DNA of 64,000 nucleotides, from NCBI GenBank assembly GCA_964594635.1, contig CAZQMV010000001.1, positions 310,001 through 374,000 on the forward strand, in the 5' to 3' direction. The translations under genes and the position numbers were made by a program. The stretch's first letter is position 1, and each line of letters starts with the position of its first letter. Shown one piece after another: positions 9,342 to 17,946 of the stretch. This stretch comes from Berkiella sp964594635. GTDB lineage: Bacteria > Pseudomonadota > Gammaproteobacteria > Berkiellales > Berkiellaceae. The notes below the pieces were generated by a model. The model was given only the letters and a program-made list of their open reading frames with translations, did not search any database and was not told the DNA's origin.

Positions 9342-10868
9342 GTGAAGAATGAACATCTTTATCGTTTAAGAACCATTCGTAAGTTGCTTGAATTGTCAGA
9401 TAGCATTATTCCTTACAATGCAGCTGAGTGCCTTTTTAGGGTACCTGGTGATGATGCAGCAGTTAATGCCTTAAAAAAAATTATATTAGAGACAAAGTTT
9501 ACACGCGATGTGACAAAATCGCTTCCTTCCATCACTGAAAAAATTGCTGCTTATAATGCATCCTTCAAAAAAGAAGAAGAATTACCTCCCTTACTTGTTT
9601 CTGTACCCAGTGAAAAGGAACTCAAAAAGGGTAAAAAGGAAAAGCAGCCTGTCTTAACAGAAGTGTCAGTAAAAAAGTCACCTGAAAAAGTTCTACCCAT
9701 TGGACCTCTTGAATGGGCCAGTTTTTACAAACACATGATTCAAAATGGTTGTCTTCTTGATTTAACGTCCGTTAAAGTGAATGCGGCTTGGCATATTTTC
9801 TTGCATCAGTTGCGTAAGACCCATACGGTATTTTCTAGAGAGGAACTCACCAAAAGTAGTGACGGTGCGCCAGCTTTATTACGGATCAATGAAGATGGGA
9901 TCCGTAAAATATGGTTAGAGTTCATTGGTCAGTTATGCGCGATAGATGAAATGGATAGCGCGAGAGTGATCCATTCCTATATCCATCTCGCTACAAAAAT
10001 ATTGGCGGGTCAAAAAGCCAATGGCATGACAACAGAATCAGCTGGTTCAATGGTCTTGAGTGTGCTTTTATCAGGATTAGATCTATCAGAAGTACTCGTA
10101 TTGCCCGAAAATAATACGCCTGACGGGAAGTATCAGGCTGCTGCGGCAGCTCATCGTTTTTTCCCCAAGGTTGCCCCCTTTTTAATTACCATGCCTCATT
10201 TTGAACAACCCTTTGATCCTAGTTTGTATGCAACCTTCCAACAAAATAAAGAGTTGTATGCATCAACTTTGGCTGCAGCTCAAAAACTCATATGGGTGGA
10301 TGTGGTTAAATTAGAAGTGCCATTGAGTGAAGTGACATTTCAGTCACCTAGAGAAGAAGTGCAAAAGGCATCGTCTGAAATTCCTTTGCTACCACCACAG
10401 TCGCAAGTAGAGCTCCCTAAACGGCATTCGCAAGAAAGGAAACCGACGTTGTTAAAGCTGTTTCAATCAATGACGGTTAGTGGTGATAAATTGTCATCAC
10501 AGATGCAAAGTCCTAAAGAAAGCCCAACACGAAGCAGAGCTTCACTGACTGGTGCTGCTGCAAACCCAGAGAGCCCAGTAAGTGAAAGAAGAAATATTGT
10601 AACGAATCAGAGTGGTCAAGTAGCAACCAGGCCCGTTAACATTGTTAGAACTCATTCAGATCAAAGATTGTCACCACCTAGAGTGCCAGCCCTTGGTAAA
10701 GGATCTCCGCTTGGTATGTTACCTGTTACTTTCGCAGAGGATGTGACAGATTCAGAAAGCAGTGGTGTTGTTGAGCGGCCACTGACGCCCCGTTATAATA
10801 GTGCTAGTGCTAGATTATCGGTGGATGATCGCGCAGCAGCAACCTCAGGAAGTCCAAAATTAAAGTAA
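9342..10868 (+). CDS. Hypothetical protein with Ser/Pro-rich disordered C-terminus
   Basis: This is a 508-residue product with a GTG start. I do not recognise the fold. Residues 1-60 and about 120-330 look helical and globular (for example EWASFYKHMIQNGC and a tryptophan-containing block AAWHIFLHQLRKTHT). A lysine/glutamate-rich linker lies near residues 75-110. From about residue 335 to the end the chain is low-complexity, rich in Ser, Pro, Arg and Ala with repeated SP pairs. There is no signal peptide or membrane segment. A soluble helical domain plus a disordered tail is common among secreted effectors of Legionellales, but that is only a possibility here. Confidence 0.6.
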   Translation: MKNEHLYRLRTIRKLLELSDSIIPYNAAECLFRVPGDDAAVNALKKIILETKFTRDVTKSLPSITEKIAAYNASFKKEEELPPLLVSVPSEKELKKGKKEKQPVLTEVSVKKSPEKVLPIGPLEWASFYKHMIQNGCLLDLTSVKVNAAWHIFLHQLRKTHTVFSREELTKSSDGAPALLRINEDGIRKIWLEFIGQLCAIDEMDSARVIHSYIHLATKILAGQKANGMTTESAGSMVLSVLLSGLDLSEVLVLPENNTPDGKYQAAAAAHRFFPKVAPFLITMPHFEQPFDPSLYATFQQNKELYASTLAAAQKLIWVDVVKLEVPLSEVTFQSPREEVQKASSEIPLLPPQSQVELPKRHSQERKPTLLKLFQSMTVSGDKLSSQMQSPKESPTRSRASLTGAAANPESPVSERRNIVTNQSGQVATRPVNIVRTHSDQRLSPPRVPALGKGSPLGMLPVTFAEDVTDSESSGVVERPLTPRYNSASARLSVDDRAAATSGSPKLK

Positions 10869-10912
10869 AGCCCATAATTTAATATATTTTCTTTGATTAA
10901 GTGCGATGTGGA

Positions 10913-11677
10913 CTAAGCGTATTCAACTAAACCCATATCGATTGCTTTGTTAACCATCTCTTTTCTTGAAAAGCATTGTAGCTTTTGTTTTACACGATGG
11001 ATGTAATTGGCAATCGTTGGGGTTGCCAGCTTATTTTCAGTTGAGATTTGTGCGATTGAATATCCTCTAATTAAGTAAAGAAAGCATTCAAGTTCGCGAT
11101 TTGAAAGTGTATTGTAAGGTGATTCAAGCTGATTCAAGAAATGATTTAGATTGGCTTGATCAATATTAAAAGGTTTTAGTAAATTTTTACGAAGGATCAT
11201 ATTGTCAGTTGGCGTGACTTTTTGACTATTGGCAGCGGTAATAAGATTTTTTGCTTCCTGCGTAAAGTGATTAATGAATTTTTTTAATAAAGGCTTATTG
11301 TTCATGTAAAAATGATACACTTGTCGATTGCCTAAATCACTTGCAAATTCAATAATTTCAGTCATGTCATCTAAATGTTTAACGAACAAAATGCCATTGC
11401 CAACATTAAGGTTTTTAGAGATCTGTTGCTGTTCGACGGGTAATGTCGTTTCCCAGAGATGCCATCCTGTATCGAGATGAAATCCACACAGAGGAAATTG
11501 CTTGTGAATGGCAGTTTCATAATAAGTGGGGTGGGTTGTCAGGGTAAAACCTGAAGTATCTGCAAAGTTAATACCATATGAAAAATAATTGATGCCACTC
11601 ATTTTAGCTAATGGTTTCAATATTTGCTGAATACGGCTTTCAGATTCAATTGTAATATGGCTTGGACTTAACTGCAT
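10913..11677 (-). CDS. LuxR-family transcriptional regulator (orphan, copy 1)
   Basis: The protein has 254 residues. The C-terminal 65 residues form a LuxR helix-turn-helix (LSNRELECFLYLIRGYSIAQIS, then TPTIANYIHRVKQKL). The N-terminal 180 residues form a sensor-like domain with DTSGFTLTTHP and a W-rich strand (GFHLDTGWHLWE). These resemble the autoinducer-binding layout only loosely, so the ligand is uncertain. No luxI-like synthase gene is visible nearby. A closely similar paralogue lies at 12232-13008 on the same strand, with a small gene between. It probably acts as a solo regulator sensing an exogenous or host signal; this is inference from the family. Confidence 0.8.
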   Translation of the reverse strand: MQLSPSHITIESESRIQQILKPLAKMSGINYFSYGINFADTSGFTLTTHPTYYETAIHKQFPLCGFHLDTGWHLWETTLPVEQQQISKNLNVGNGILFVKHLDDMTEIIEFASDLGNRQVYHFYMNNKPLLKKFINHFTQEAKNLITAANSQKVTPTDNMILRKNLLKPFNIDQANLNHFLNQLESPYNTLSNRELECFLYLIRGYSIAQISTENKLATPTIANYIHRVKQKLQCFSRKEMVNKAIDMGLVEYA

Positions 11678-11905
11678 GGGATACTCATTTTTGTCATAAA
11701 AGTTAGCAAACTATAACATGATTTTTTAATAATTAAGAGTCTAAATCATGTCAATTTAGACAAAAGGTTATATTAAAAAGATATCAAAAAAAATGGAGTA
11801 AAATACCATGTCAGGAAGTATTACTTTTTGCAAGTCACAAGACTAACAGCTGGATATTCGATTATAGTTATATTATTCATGCATAACTTTTAGCCAGGAA
11901 CCATC

Positions 11906-12193
11906 ATGGAAAAAAACGAAACAGACAAAATCGTGATCGATGCACTGTTTAAGCGATTTACGGAACACCGCCTACCTAGAGCACTCGATATTGAAAAGCG
12001 CGTTAACGCGGGTGAAATATTGAATCACTCTGATCTGACTTTTTTAGATGTTGTTTTAGAAGATGCAAAATATGTTTTGCAATATTCTGATAAATACCCT
12101 GAATACCAAGAAATCGTGAGCAAAGCAATCCAGATGTATTCTGATATTAGTCAAAAAGCATTAGAGAATGAGAAAAACAATCAGAAAAAGTGA
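11906..12193 (+). CDS. Small hypothetical protein between two LuxR genes
   Basis: The protein has 95 residues, is charged and predicted helical (MEKNETDKIVIDALFKRF, then LDVVLEDAKYVLQYSDKY), with no signal peptide and no cysteine. The ATG follows an AGCCAGGA segment that can act as ribosome-binding site. It lies on the plus strand, opposite to both flanking luxR-type genes: divergent from the first and convergent with the second. I do not recognise a family. Conserved placement between two sensors would make it a candidate target or partner of these regulators; this is not shown by the sequence. Confidence 0.6.
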   Translation: MEKNETDKIVIDALFKRFTEHRLPRALDIEKRVNAGEILNHSDLTFLDVVLEDAKYVLQYSDKYPEYQEIVSKAIQMYSDISQKALENEKNNQKK

Positions 12194-12231
12194 ATTTTTT
12201 AGCGGCACTATCAACCGGATTTATGATCGCA

Positions 12232-13008
12232 TCATGCTGATATGCAATGTACATAGCCCCATTCTTGTGCCAATTGAAAGAGTTCTGCACGATTGTTAAC
12301 AGAAAGCTTACTCTTTGCTCTACAAATATAATTTGCTACAGTAGGTAGCGCTAGACCCAATTCGAGCGAGATTGCCCCTAAACTATTTCCTTTCAGTAAT
12401 AATTCACAACATTCACGTTCTCTAATAGAGAGTTGAGCCATCGGAGAGTTTAAATCTGGATGACAGTTAGACATGTTGAATCTAATTTGCCGAGCTAGGG
12501 TTTCATCGCCTTTCATTGAGTCGGGAGTAGCGACTAATTGTGTATTACCAATATTAATGAGATCTTGTGCGTTTTCAATAAAATGTTTTTTGAATTTTTT
12601 TAACAACAGTTGTTGGTTCAAGTAAAACTGTAGAATATTGCTATTTTCAGGTGTTGTTGCAAAGGCTATTACCTCTGTTCTATCTTCCTTATGTTCAAGA
12701 TGCATAATGCCATGAGCAATATTGAGATTTTGCGCATATTCTCTTTTTTCGGCACTATCAATGTTATCCCACAAATACCATCCTGATTGTAATCTAAATT
12801 CCCAGAAGGGGAATTGTTTCAAGTACCAAGCTTCGTAAAGCTTTTCATTGGTATGGAGGGTAAAGCCGGATTTATCAAGGTAGGTAACGCTATAGTTAAA
12901 ATAGTGAATATTGGCCATTTCACGCAACGGTGTCAAAATTTGTTTGACTCTATCTTGTGCGGAATACGAAATGTGGTTTTCGGTAAATGGCAAATGCATC
13001 AGATTCAT
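12232..13008 (-). CDS. LuxR-family transcriptional regulator (orphan, copy 2)
   Basis: This is a 258-residue paralogue of the regulator at 10913-11677. The two align over the whole length: DKSGFTLHTNE matches DTSGFTLTTHP, and FRLQSGWYLWDN matches FHLDTGWHLWET. The C-terminal helix-turn-helix is LSIRERECCELLLKGNSLGAIS followed by LPTVANYICRAKSKL. The sensor halves differ more than the DNA-binding halves, as expected if the copies respond to different ligands. No acyl-homoserine-lactone synthase gene is seen in the window. Confidence 0.8.
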   Translation of the reverse strand: MNLMHLPFTENHISYSAQDRVKQILTPLREMANIHYFNYSVTYLDKSGFTLHTNEKLYEAWYLKQFPFWEFRLQSGWYLWDNIDSAEKREYAQNLNIAHGIMHLEHKEDRTEVIAFATTPENSNILQFYLNQQLLLKKFKKHFIENAQDLINIGNTQLVATPDSMKGDETLARQIRFNMSNCHPDLNSPMAQLSIRERECCELLLKGNSLGAISLELGLALPTVANYICRAKSKLSVNNRAELFQLAQEWGYVHCISA

Positions 13009-13164
13009 TCCTATAGTGATAACTCACTTTGTTAGGAGGATTCTAATGATTTAGGGCAAGGTTTACACGTCAGGAAAAATCCCATTTAGGCTCAAGGCCA
13101 TTAAAAAACCGATAAATAGACATTTTCCAGACGGGAGGATAGCCGAGACTGGACTCAATAAATT

Positions 13165-13191
13165 AAAGGACACCCAATTGGATGTCCTTTT
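13165..13191 (-). terminator. Rho-independent terminator of the Tsx-like gene
   Basis: An inverted repeat AAAGGACACCC / GGATGTCCTTT with an AATTG loop lies 10 bp past the stop of the minus-strand gene at 13201. Read on the minus strand it is followed by a T-rich run (TTTAATTTATT). It could work in both directions. Confidence 0.65.
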
Positions 13192-13200
13192 AATTGCATT

Positions 13201-14067
13201 CTAGAACACCCACATCACAACTGCTTGTGTCGCTGTCTGATCGAGTTCGCTAATACCGTATTTGTTTTTCATATAGCCGCACTCAACTCCAGCTAACAGT
13301 TTATCAGGCTTGTGACCGAAGGTGCCTCCAATATCAAGCTTGAGCGTCGGTTGGGATACGATCTGGCTCGAACACTCACCATGAGGACCGATGAAATCAA
13401 TGAAGCCATCGAATCTAAAACGCGCTGATCCGATATTAAAAGGCAACGACCAAGAAGGGGTGATCTGGTAGGTTGTTGCGTTACACCCGTTAGGCGCTCT
13501 TCCAAAACGACCACTGTCCATGTAGGCATAAGTGCCGAGCGAGAAGAATTGAAACCCAGGGATCTCCAAGTCAAATGTGAAACCAGGTAGAACAACAAAT
13601 GGTGAAGCGCCTGTGTTCTTTGATCCTGCGTTGAACCCCATCGTGACGGACAGATCTTTTAACAGAGGACGACGAGGAAAAAGATCATCTAGACCAACAA
13701 TCTTGCCAAGGCTTATGGAAGGATACCATTCGCCGTAGAACTCGGTTGAAAAGTCCTCGTCATGATTGGACCTCAAGTAATCGATAAAGAAATAGCTACT
13801 GCCCCAGCTCCACCCCGAAGAATTCTCGAGCGTTACCGTATTCTTCTCGATATTTTCATAAATCCCTGGTTCGTGGAATGTCGTGCCATAAAGAAATTGA
13901 ACGTCCCAAGTCGAAAACCCTGGAGTTGATACTTGTTGATTGGCTCGCCCGGGTGGTGCAGCAGGAGCAGCAGTGTTAACTGCCGCGTCTACAGCAAATA
14001 CACTGGGTGCAAACGCGAAAGCAAGTAATAAAGATCTCATTGCAATGCGATTCAATGGGATTATCAT
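13201..14067 (-). CDS. Tsx/OmpK-like nucleoside-specific outer-membrane channel
   Basis: The protein has 288 residues, with a signal peptide ending about residue 25 (LLAFAFAPSVFA). The mature part begins FSTWDVQFLYGTTF and contains VTLENSSGWSWGSSYFFIDY. This is the pattern of the Tsx/OmpK family (N-terminal strand pair, then an SGW motif and an FF-DY strand). It ends in VMWVF, with the terminal phenylalanine typical of BAM substrates. It is the last gene of a minus-strand cluster after an MFS carrier (overlapping by four bases) and guanine deaminase. The context supports uptake of purine nucleosides or bases across the outer membrane; substrate choice is inferred. Confidence 0.72.
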   Translation of the reverse strand: MIIPLNRIAMRSLLLAFAFAPSVFAVDAAVNTAAPAAPPGRANQQVSTPGFSTWDVQFLYGTTFHEPGIYENIEKNTVTLENSSGWSWGSSYFFIDYLRSNHDEDFSTEFYGEWYPSISLGKIVGLDDLFPRRPLLKDLSVTMGFNAGSKNTGASPFVVLPGFTFDLEIPGFQFFSLGTYAYMDSGRFGRAPNGCNATTYQITPSWSLPFNIGSARFRFDGFIDFIGPHGECSSQIVSQPTLKLDIGGTFGHKPDKLLAGVECGYMKNKYGISELDQTATQAVVMWVF

Positions 14068-15323
14068 TGTTGGCTCCTTGGTGGATAGGTTTCTTTCATT
14101 AATATCGACAACACGAGGGCAAGAACAACTGCGACAGTGATCGGTAAGCCCGCGTATTGAGCAAGTTCTAATGACTTTGGCTCTATACCAGCTTCAAGAC
14201 CCCAACCAATGCGAATGCCAGGTCGACTCATCAAGATGCCACCAGCAATAAACATGATGCCATTGACAATAGCGGCTGAAGTGCCGATCTGCTGTGGACG
14301 AACAACATCTGCTGTGGTACTAAAAGCAAGCATGTGTGCAGCGTTGAAGAATCCAAATATAAAGCAAAGAATTAATGCAGCTGTGGAATCAAGACTTGGG
14401 AAATACAGCAGACCCAGTATCGCTACCACTTGAATAGCGTTACTGAACACAATAGGCAATTTACGTTTGTGTATTTTATCAGACCAATGCGGGATCACGG
14501 CGCTACCTGCAGCAAGCCCAAGCCACAACAGCGAAGCACCTACATGTGATGAAGCTTCGCTAAAACCATGTGCCATCAAAAGTTTTGGCATCCAAACCAC
14601 GCCAAGTGCTAGCATCGCTCCGAAGGAAAATGCACCAATCAGAGATGCCATCCAGACATGGCCAATTTTTAATACTTCAATCATGCCTTTGACAACCGAA
14701 GCAAAAAATTCGCCAATGCCACCTTGGTGATCGCTAATAACAGGTTTGGGATCTCGGATAAATAAGAAGCCGAGCACGATGAGCGCAACACCAAATACCG
14801 TTGTGTAATTAAACAGATTGCGCCATGTCACTACATCGAGCGCAAAACCGATTAGGTTTTGCGAAAACGCTGAGGTTAATGCTGCTATCATCTGAACAAG
14901 ACCAAACATGAAACTGAACTTAGCCATGCCGAACCACTGGCCGCCGACATAACCTGCACCGACGAAGCCGGAGGCTGAACCAATAGCAATGACGACCTGC
15001 GATAGCAGCAGCATTTCAAAGCTCTTGGCATTAGCAAAAAGGAAGATACCCAGCGTGACGAGCGTAATCGAGATTGGCAAAACCTTGCGAGCGCCAAGTC
15101 TATCTAGCAAAGCACCACTGAAGAATTGAAAAACGGCAAATGCCCATGTATAGAATGCAGCAATTGTGGCAATTTGAGCAACCGAAAGCCCCAATTCACT
15201 TTGTACATTTGGATTAACAATGGCATAGCCTGTCTGAAAACTAAACAGAAAAACGACGAAGGTGACGGCAAGTATCCAAACCCACCATGCCTTCAAACCA
15301 CCAAGTTTAAATTCACTGTCCAT
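14064..15323 (-). CDS. MFS transporter, probably purine/nucleobase or related carrier
   Basis: The protein has 419 residues and about 12 membrane segments. An MFS loop 2-3 signature (GALLDRLGARKVLP) follows the second helix, and the central loop is near residue 205. The N-terminal helix begins AWWVWILAVTFVVFLFSFQTGYAIVNP. It lies between guanine deaminase (29 bp upstream) and the Tsx-like channel (four-base overlap), so a role in moving guanine or another purine through the inner membrane is likely from context. The family itself is broad and does not fix the substrate. Confidence 0.8.
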   Translation of the reverse strand: MDSEFKLGGLKAWWVWILAVTFVVFLFSFQTGYAIVNPNVQSELGLSVAQIATIAAFYTWAFAVFQFFSGALLDRLGARKVLPISITLVTLGIFLFANAKSFEMLLLSQVVIAIGSASGFVGAGYVGGQWFGMAKFSFMFGLVQMIAALTSAFSQNLIGFALDVVTWRNLFNYTTVFGVALIVLGFLFIRDPKPVISDHQGGIGEFFASVVKGMIEVLKIGHVWMASLIGAFSFGAMLALGVVWMPKLLMAHGFSEASSHVGASLLWLGLAAGSAVIPHWSDKIHKRKLPIVFSNAIQVVAILGLLYFPSLDSTAALILCFIFGFFNAAHMLAFSTTADVVRPQQIGTSAAIVNGIMFIAGGILMSRPGIRIGWGLEAGIEPKSLELAQYAGLPITVAVVLALVLSILMKETYPPRSQQ

Positions 15324-15351
15324 GTGATTATCTCCATGTAAAAATAGGTTG

Positions 15352-16686
15352 CTAAGCGTCTTTAGTGTGGCGTAGCTCTCCTGCTACATAGGTGGCTCTT
15401 ACTGCTCGGTCATCGCCCATAATCATTTGAATGAATAGAGCTTCTTGGATGTCTTGTGCGAACTGCATACGGTATTCAATGATGGGGGTTGATTTCATGT
15501 TAAGAACGACAATATCAGCTTCCATGCCAGGGGCAATACTGCCGACTTTGTCTTCGAGGTACATAGAATGCGCGGTGCCGCGCGTTGCTAAATAATACGC
15601 ATGGCCTGCGGTGAGTTTATTGTTATTGAACTGCGCAGCCTTGTAGGCTTCATTTAACGTTTGCAATATGGAGAAAGAGGTGCCTGCGCCAAGATCGGTG
15701 CCAAGTCCAACACGCACGGGTCGATCTTTTTGCATCGCACGATGGATGTTAAAACATCCGCTGCCAAGGAAAAAGTTTGAAGTAGGGCAGTGAGAGATTG
15801 CCGAGCCTGTACGATGTATGCATTGCATTTCGTCATCATCAAGGTGAATGCCATGGCCGAAAACCGCTTTAGGGCGACACAATTTGTGGTAATCGTAAAC
15901 GTCGAGGTACCCTTTACGGTCAGGGAAAAGCTCTTTTACCCAGGCGATTTCGCTCTTGTTTTCGGACACATGCGTTTGCATGTAGCAATCGGGATATTCA
16001 CTCCAAAGTGCGCCTGCGGATTCAAGCTGATCATCTGTGCTAGTGGGTGCGAAGCGGGGCGTGATGGCATACATGAGGCGATTGCGACCATGCCATTTAT
16101 TGATAAGCGCTTTTGAATCATCATAGCCAGACTGAGTGGTATCCAGTAGATAGTCGGGTGCATTACGGTTCATCAAAACTTTACCAGCCGCTATTCGCAT
16201 ACCAAGCCTGTCAGCTTCCTCAAATAACGCATCGACCGATTGTGGAAACACAGTGCAATAAACGCAACTTGTCGTAATACCGTTCTTCAAACACTCATCC
16301 AAAAACACCTTAGCGACAGAGCTTGCAAACGCTTTATCGGCGTATTTGCGCTCGGTTGGAAATGTATATTTATTAAGCCAGTCCAACAATTGTTCGCCAA
16401 ATGCAGCAATCATGGGTGTTTGTGGGAAGTGGACATGGCTGTCCAGGAATCCTGCTGAAATCAGTGAATCTTTACCATAATTTTTAATGGTGATGTCTGG
16501 TGGCAATTGCGGTTTGATCTTATCCGTTGGACCAAAGTGGGTAATATAACCGTCACCGAATGCAACAATGGCATCAGGTTCGTATACCATGGTCTTTTCT
16601 AAGCCATCTTTAAAGGGGTCGCCTGAGAATGTTAACACGGGACCACGAATGGCTTTGGTTGGTGTTTTTGAACTTTGAGTGGTCAT
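15352..16686 (-). CDS. guaD: Guanine deaminase
   Basis: The enzyme converts guanine to xanthine and ammonia. The protein is 444 residues, the usual length for bacterial GuaD. The amidohydrolase metal motif is DSHVHFPQ, with family-typical FPQTPMIAAFGEQLLDWLN after it. QTHVSEN, FGHGIHLDDDEM and GLGTDLGAG carry the further zinc and substrate ligands (His, His, Asp). It is the first gene of a three-gene minus-strand cluster with the MFS carrier and Tsx-like channel, divergent from the amino-acid importer genes. The cluster would let the cell take up and use guanine as a nitrogen or purine source. Confidence 0.92.
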   Translation of the reverse strand: MTTQSSKTPTKAIRGPVLTFSGDPFKDGLEKTMVYEPDAIVAFGDGYITHFGPTDKIKPQLPPDITIKNYGKDSLISAGFLDSHVHFPQTPMIAAFGEQLLDWLNKYTFPTERKYADKAFASSVAKVFLDECLKNGITTSCVYCTVFPQSVDALFEEADRLGMRIAAGKVLMNRNAPDYLLDTTQSGYDDSKALINKWHGRNRLMYAITPRFAPTSTDDQLESAGALWSEYPDCYMQTHVSENKSEIAWVKELFPDRKGYLDVYDYHKLCRPKAVFGHGIHLDDDEMQCIHRTGSAISHCPTSNFFLGSGCFNIHRAMQKDRPVRVGLGTDLGAGTSFSILQTLNEAYKAAQFNNNKLTAGHAYYLATRGTAHSMYLEDKVGSIAPGMEADIVVLNMKSTPIIEYRMQFAQDIQEALFIQMIMGDDRAVRATYVAGELRHTKDA

Positions 16687-16875
16687 GCTATTTACCTATT
16701 TATGGCTGATAAGACAATCACTGGATGTCACAAGAAAATAATGTCTTAAAGTATAGTTCAAAATTTGATATTTCAAATATTCTAACTAATTCAAAGATTT
16801 ATGAAGATGACATTAAAGCTTACCTGTTGAAAGATATGAATATTAATTCAATTAACAAATACCCACTTCAATGCT

Positions 16876-17946
16876 ATGTTGTTCAAAGCACTTATTGACT
16901 TGGGGGGCGGCTTGAAAGGGATAGCACGGTTTACATGGGCGTTATGTTTCATACTGTCATTTAAGGCATTTGCCCAACCTATAACTGAACGCGGTGCAAC
17001 ACTTTCTCATGTTCTGCAACGGGGATACCTCATCTGTGGCGTTAGCCAAGGTTTAGCGGGCTTTTCTACCGTTGATGATCAAGGACAATGGCAAGGCTTA
17101 GATGTTGATTTCTGCCGCGCCGTTGCTGCAGCAACGTTAGGGGATGCTAAAAAGGTTAAATTTGTTCCGTTATCCGCTAAGCAACGCTTTACTTCGCTGC
17201 AATCAGGAGAGATCGATCTCTTGTCGCGTAACACAACTTGGACCTTTCTGCGTGATACCATGCTGGGGCTAAGCTTTGTTGGCATCATTTACTATGATGG
17301 TCAGGGCTTTGTGGTCAAGAAAGCATCTGGTATTAATCATGCCAAAGAGTTGGATGGCGCTATTATTTGCACGAATACCGGAACCACGTCTGAATTAAAT
17401 ATAACTGATTATTTTAAGTCGATTGACTTAAAAGTTCAAGTCTTAACCTTTGAAAAATCGGATGAAACCTTAGCGGCTTATGAAATGGGACGCTGCGATG
17501 TTTATTCTACCGATGCCTCTGGCATAGCAGCGCAAATGTTGAAATTAAAAGATGCCAATCTGCACACCATTTTGCCTGAAAAAATTTCAAAAGAACCATT
17601 TAGCCCCATGGTGCGCCAAGGAGATGATCATTGGGCAGAAATTGTTTCATGGACATTATATGCGTTGATTAATGCGGAAGAAATGGGCATTAATCAAAAG
17701 AATGTGTTAGATAAAGCTAAGAATGATACTAATTTAAATGTGGGGCGGCTGCTTGGTAAACAACCCGATTTTGCCAATAAAATCGGGTTAAAGAATGATT
17801 GGGTGTATCAAGTTATTTTTCAGGTTGGTAACTATGGTGAGATTTTTGAACGCAATTTGGGTAAAGATAGTCCGTTAAAGATTGAGCGGGGTTTGAACGC
17901 TTTATGGAATCAAGGTGGAATAATGTATGCGCCACCATTTAGATAA
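16876..17946 (+). CDS. aapJ: Amino-acid ABC transporter, periplasmic substrate-binding protein (AapJ-like)
   Basis: The protein has 356 residues. A signal peptide ends around FILSFKAFAQP. The bacterial extracellular solute-binding family 3 signature is LICGVSQGLAGFSTVDDQG followed by DVDFCRAVAAATLGDA. In-frame ATG at 16876 has no clear ribosome-binding site. The TTG at 16912 follows a G-rich stretch and would start KGIARFTWALCF, a more ordinary signal peptide, so the true start may be there. It is the first gene of a four-gene importer operon (J-Q-M-P), overlapping aapQ by 20 bp. The family binds a broad range of L-amino acids in the periplasm. Confidence 0.9.
   Translation: MLFKALIDLGGGLKGIARFTWALCFILSFKAFAQPITERGATLSHVLQRGYLICGVSQGLAGFSTVDDQGQWQGLDVDFCRAVAAATLGDAKKVKFVPLSAKQRFTSLQSGEIDLLSRNTTWTFLRDTMLGLSFVGIIYYDGQGFVVKKASGINHAKELDGAIICTNTGTTSELNITDYFKSIDLKVQVLTFEKSDETLAAYEMGRCDVYSTDASGIAAQMLKLKDANLHTILPEKISKEPFSPMVRQGDDHWAEIVSWTLYALINAEEMGINQKNVLDKAKNDTNLNVGRLLGKQPDFANKIGLKNDWVYQVIFQVGNYGEIFERNLGKDSPLKIERGLNALWNQGGIMYAPPFR

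Noticed and set aside
9500..9700. Lysine-rich stretch as a second histone-like segment
   Set aside because: It is a short KE-rich linker within a larger protein, without the AAKK repeat pattern.
13009..13164. Possible regulatory region between LuxR copy 2 and the Tsx-like gene
   Set aside because: No clear palindrome of the lux-box type was found; only the terminator at 13165 is supported.
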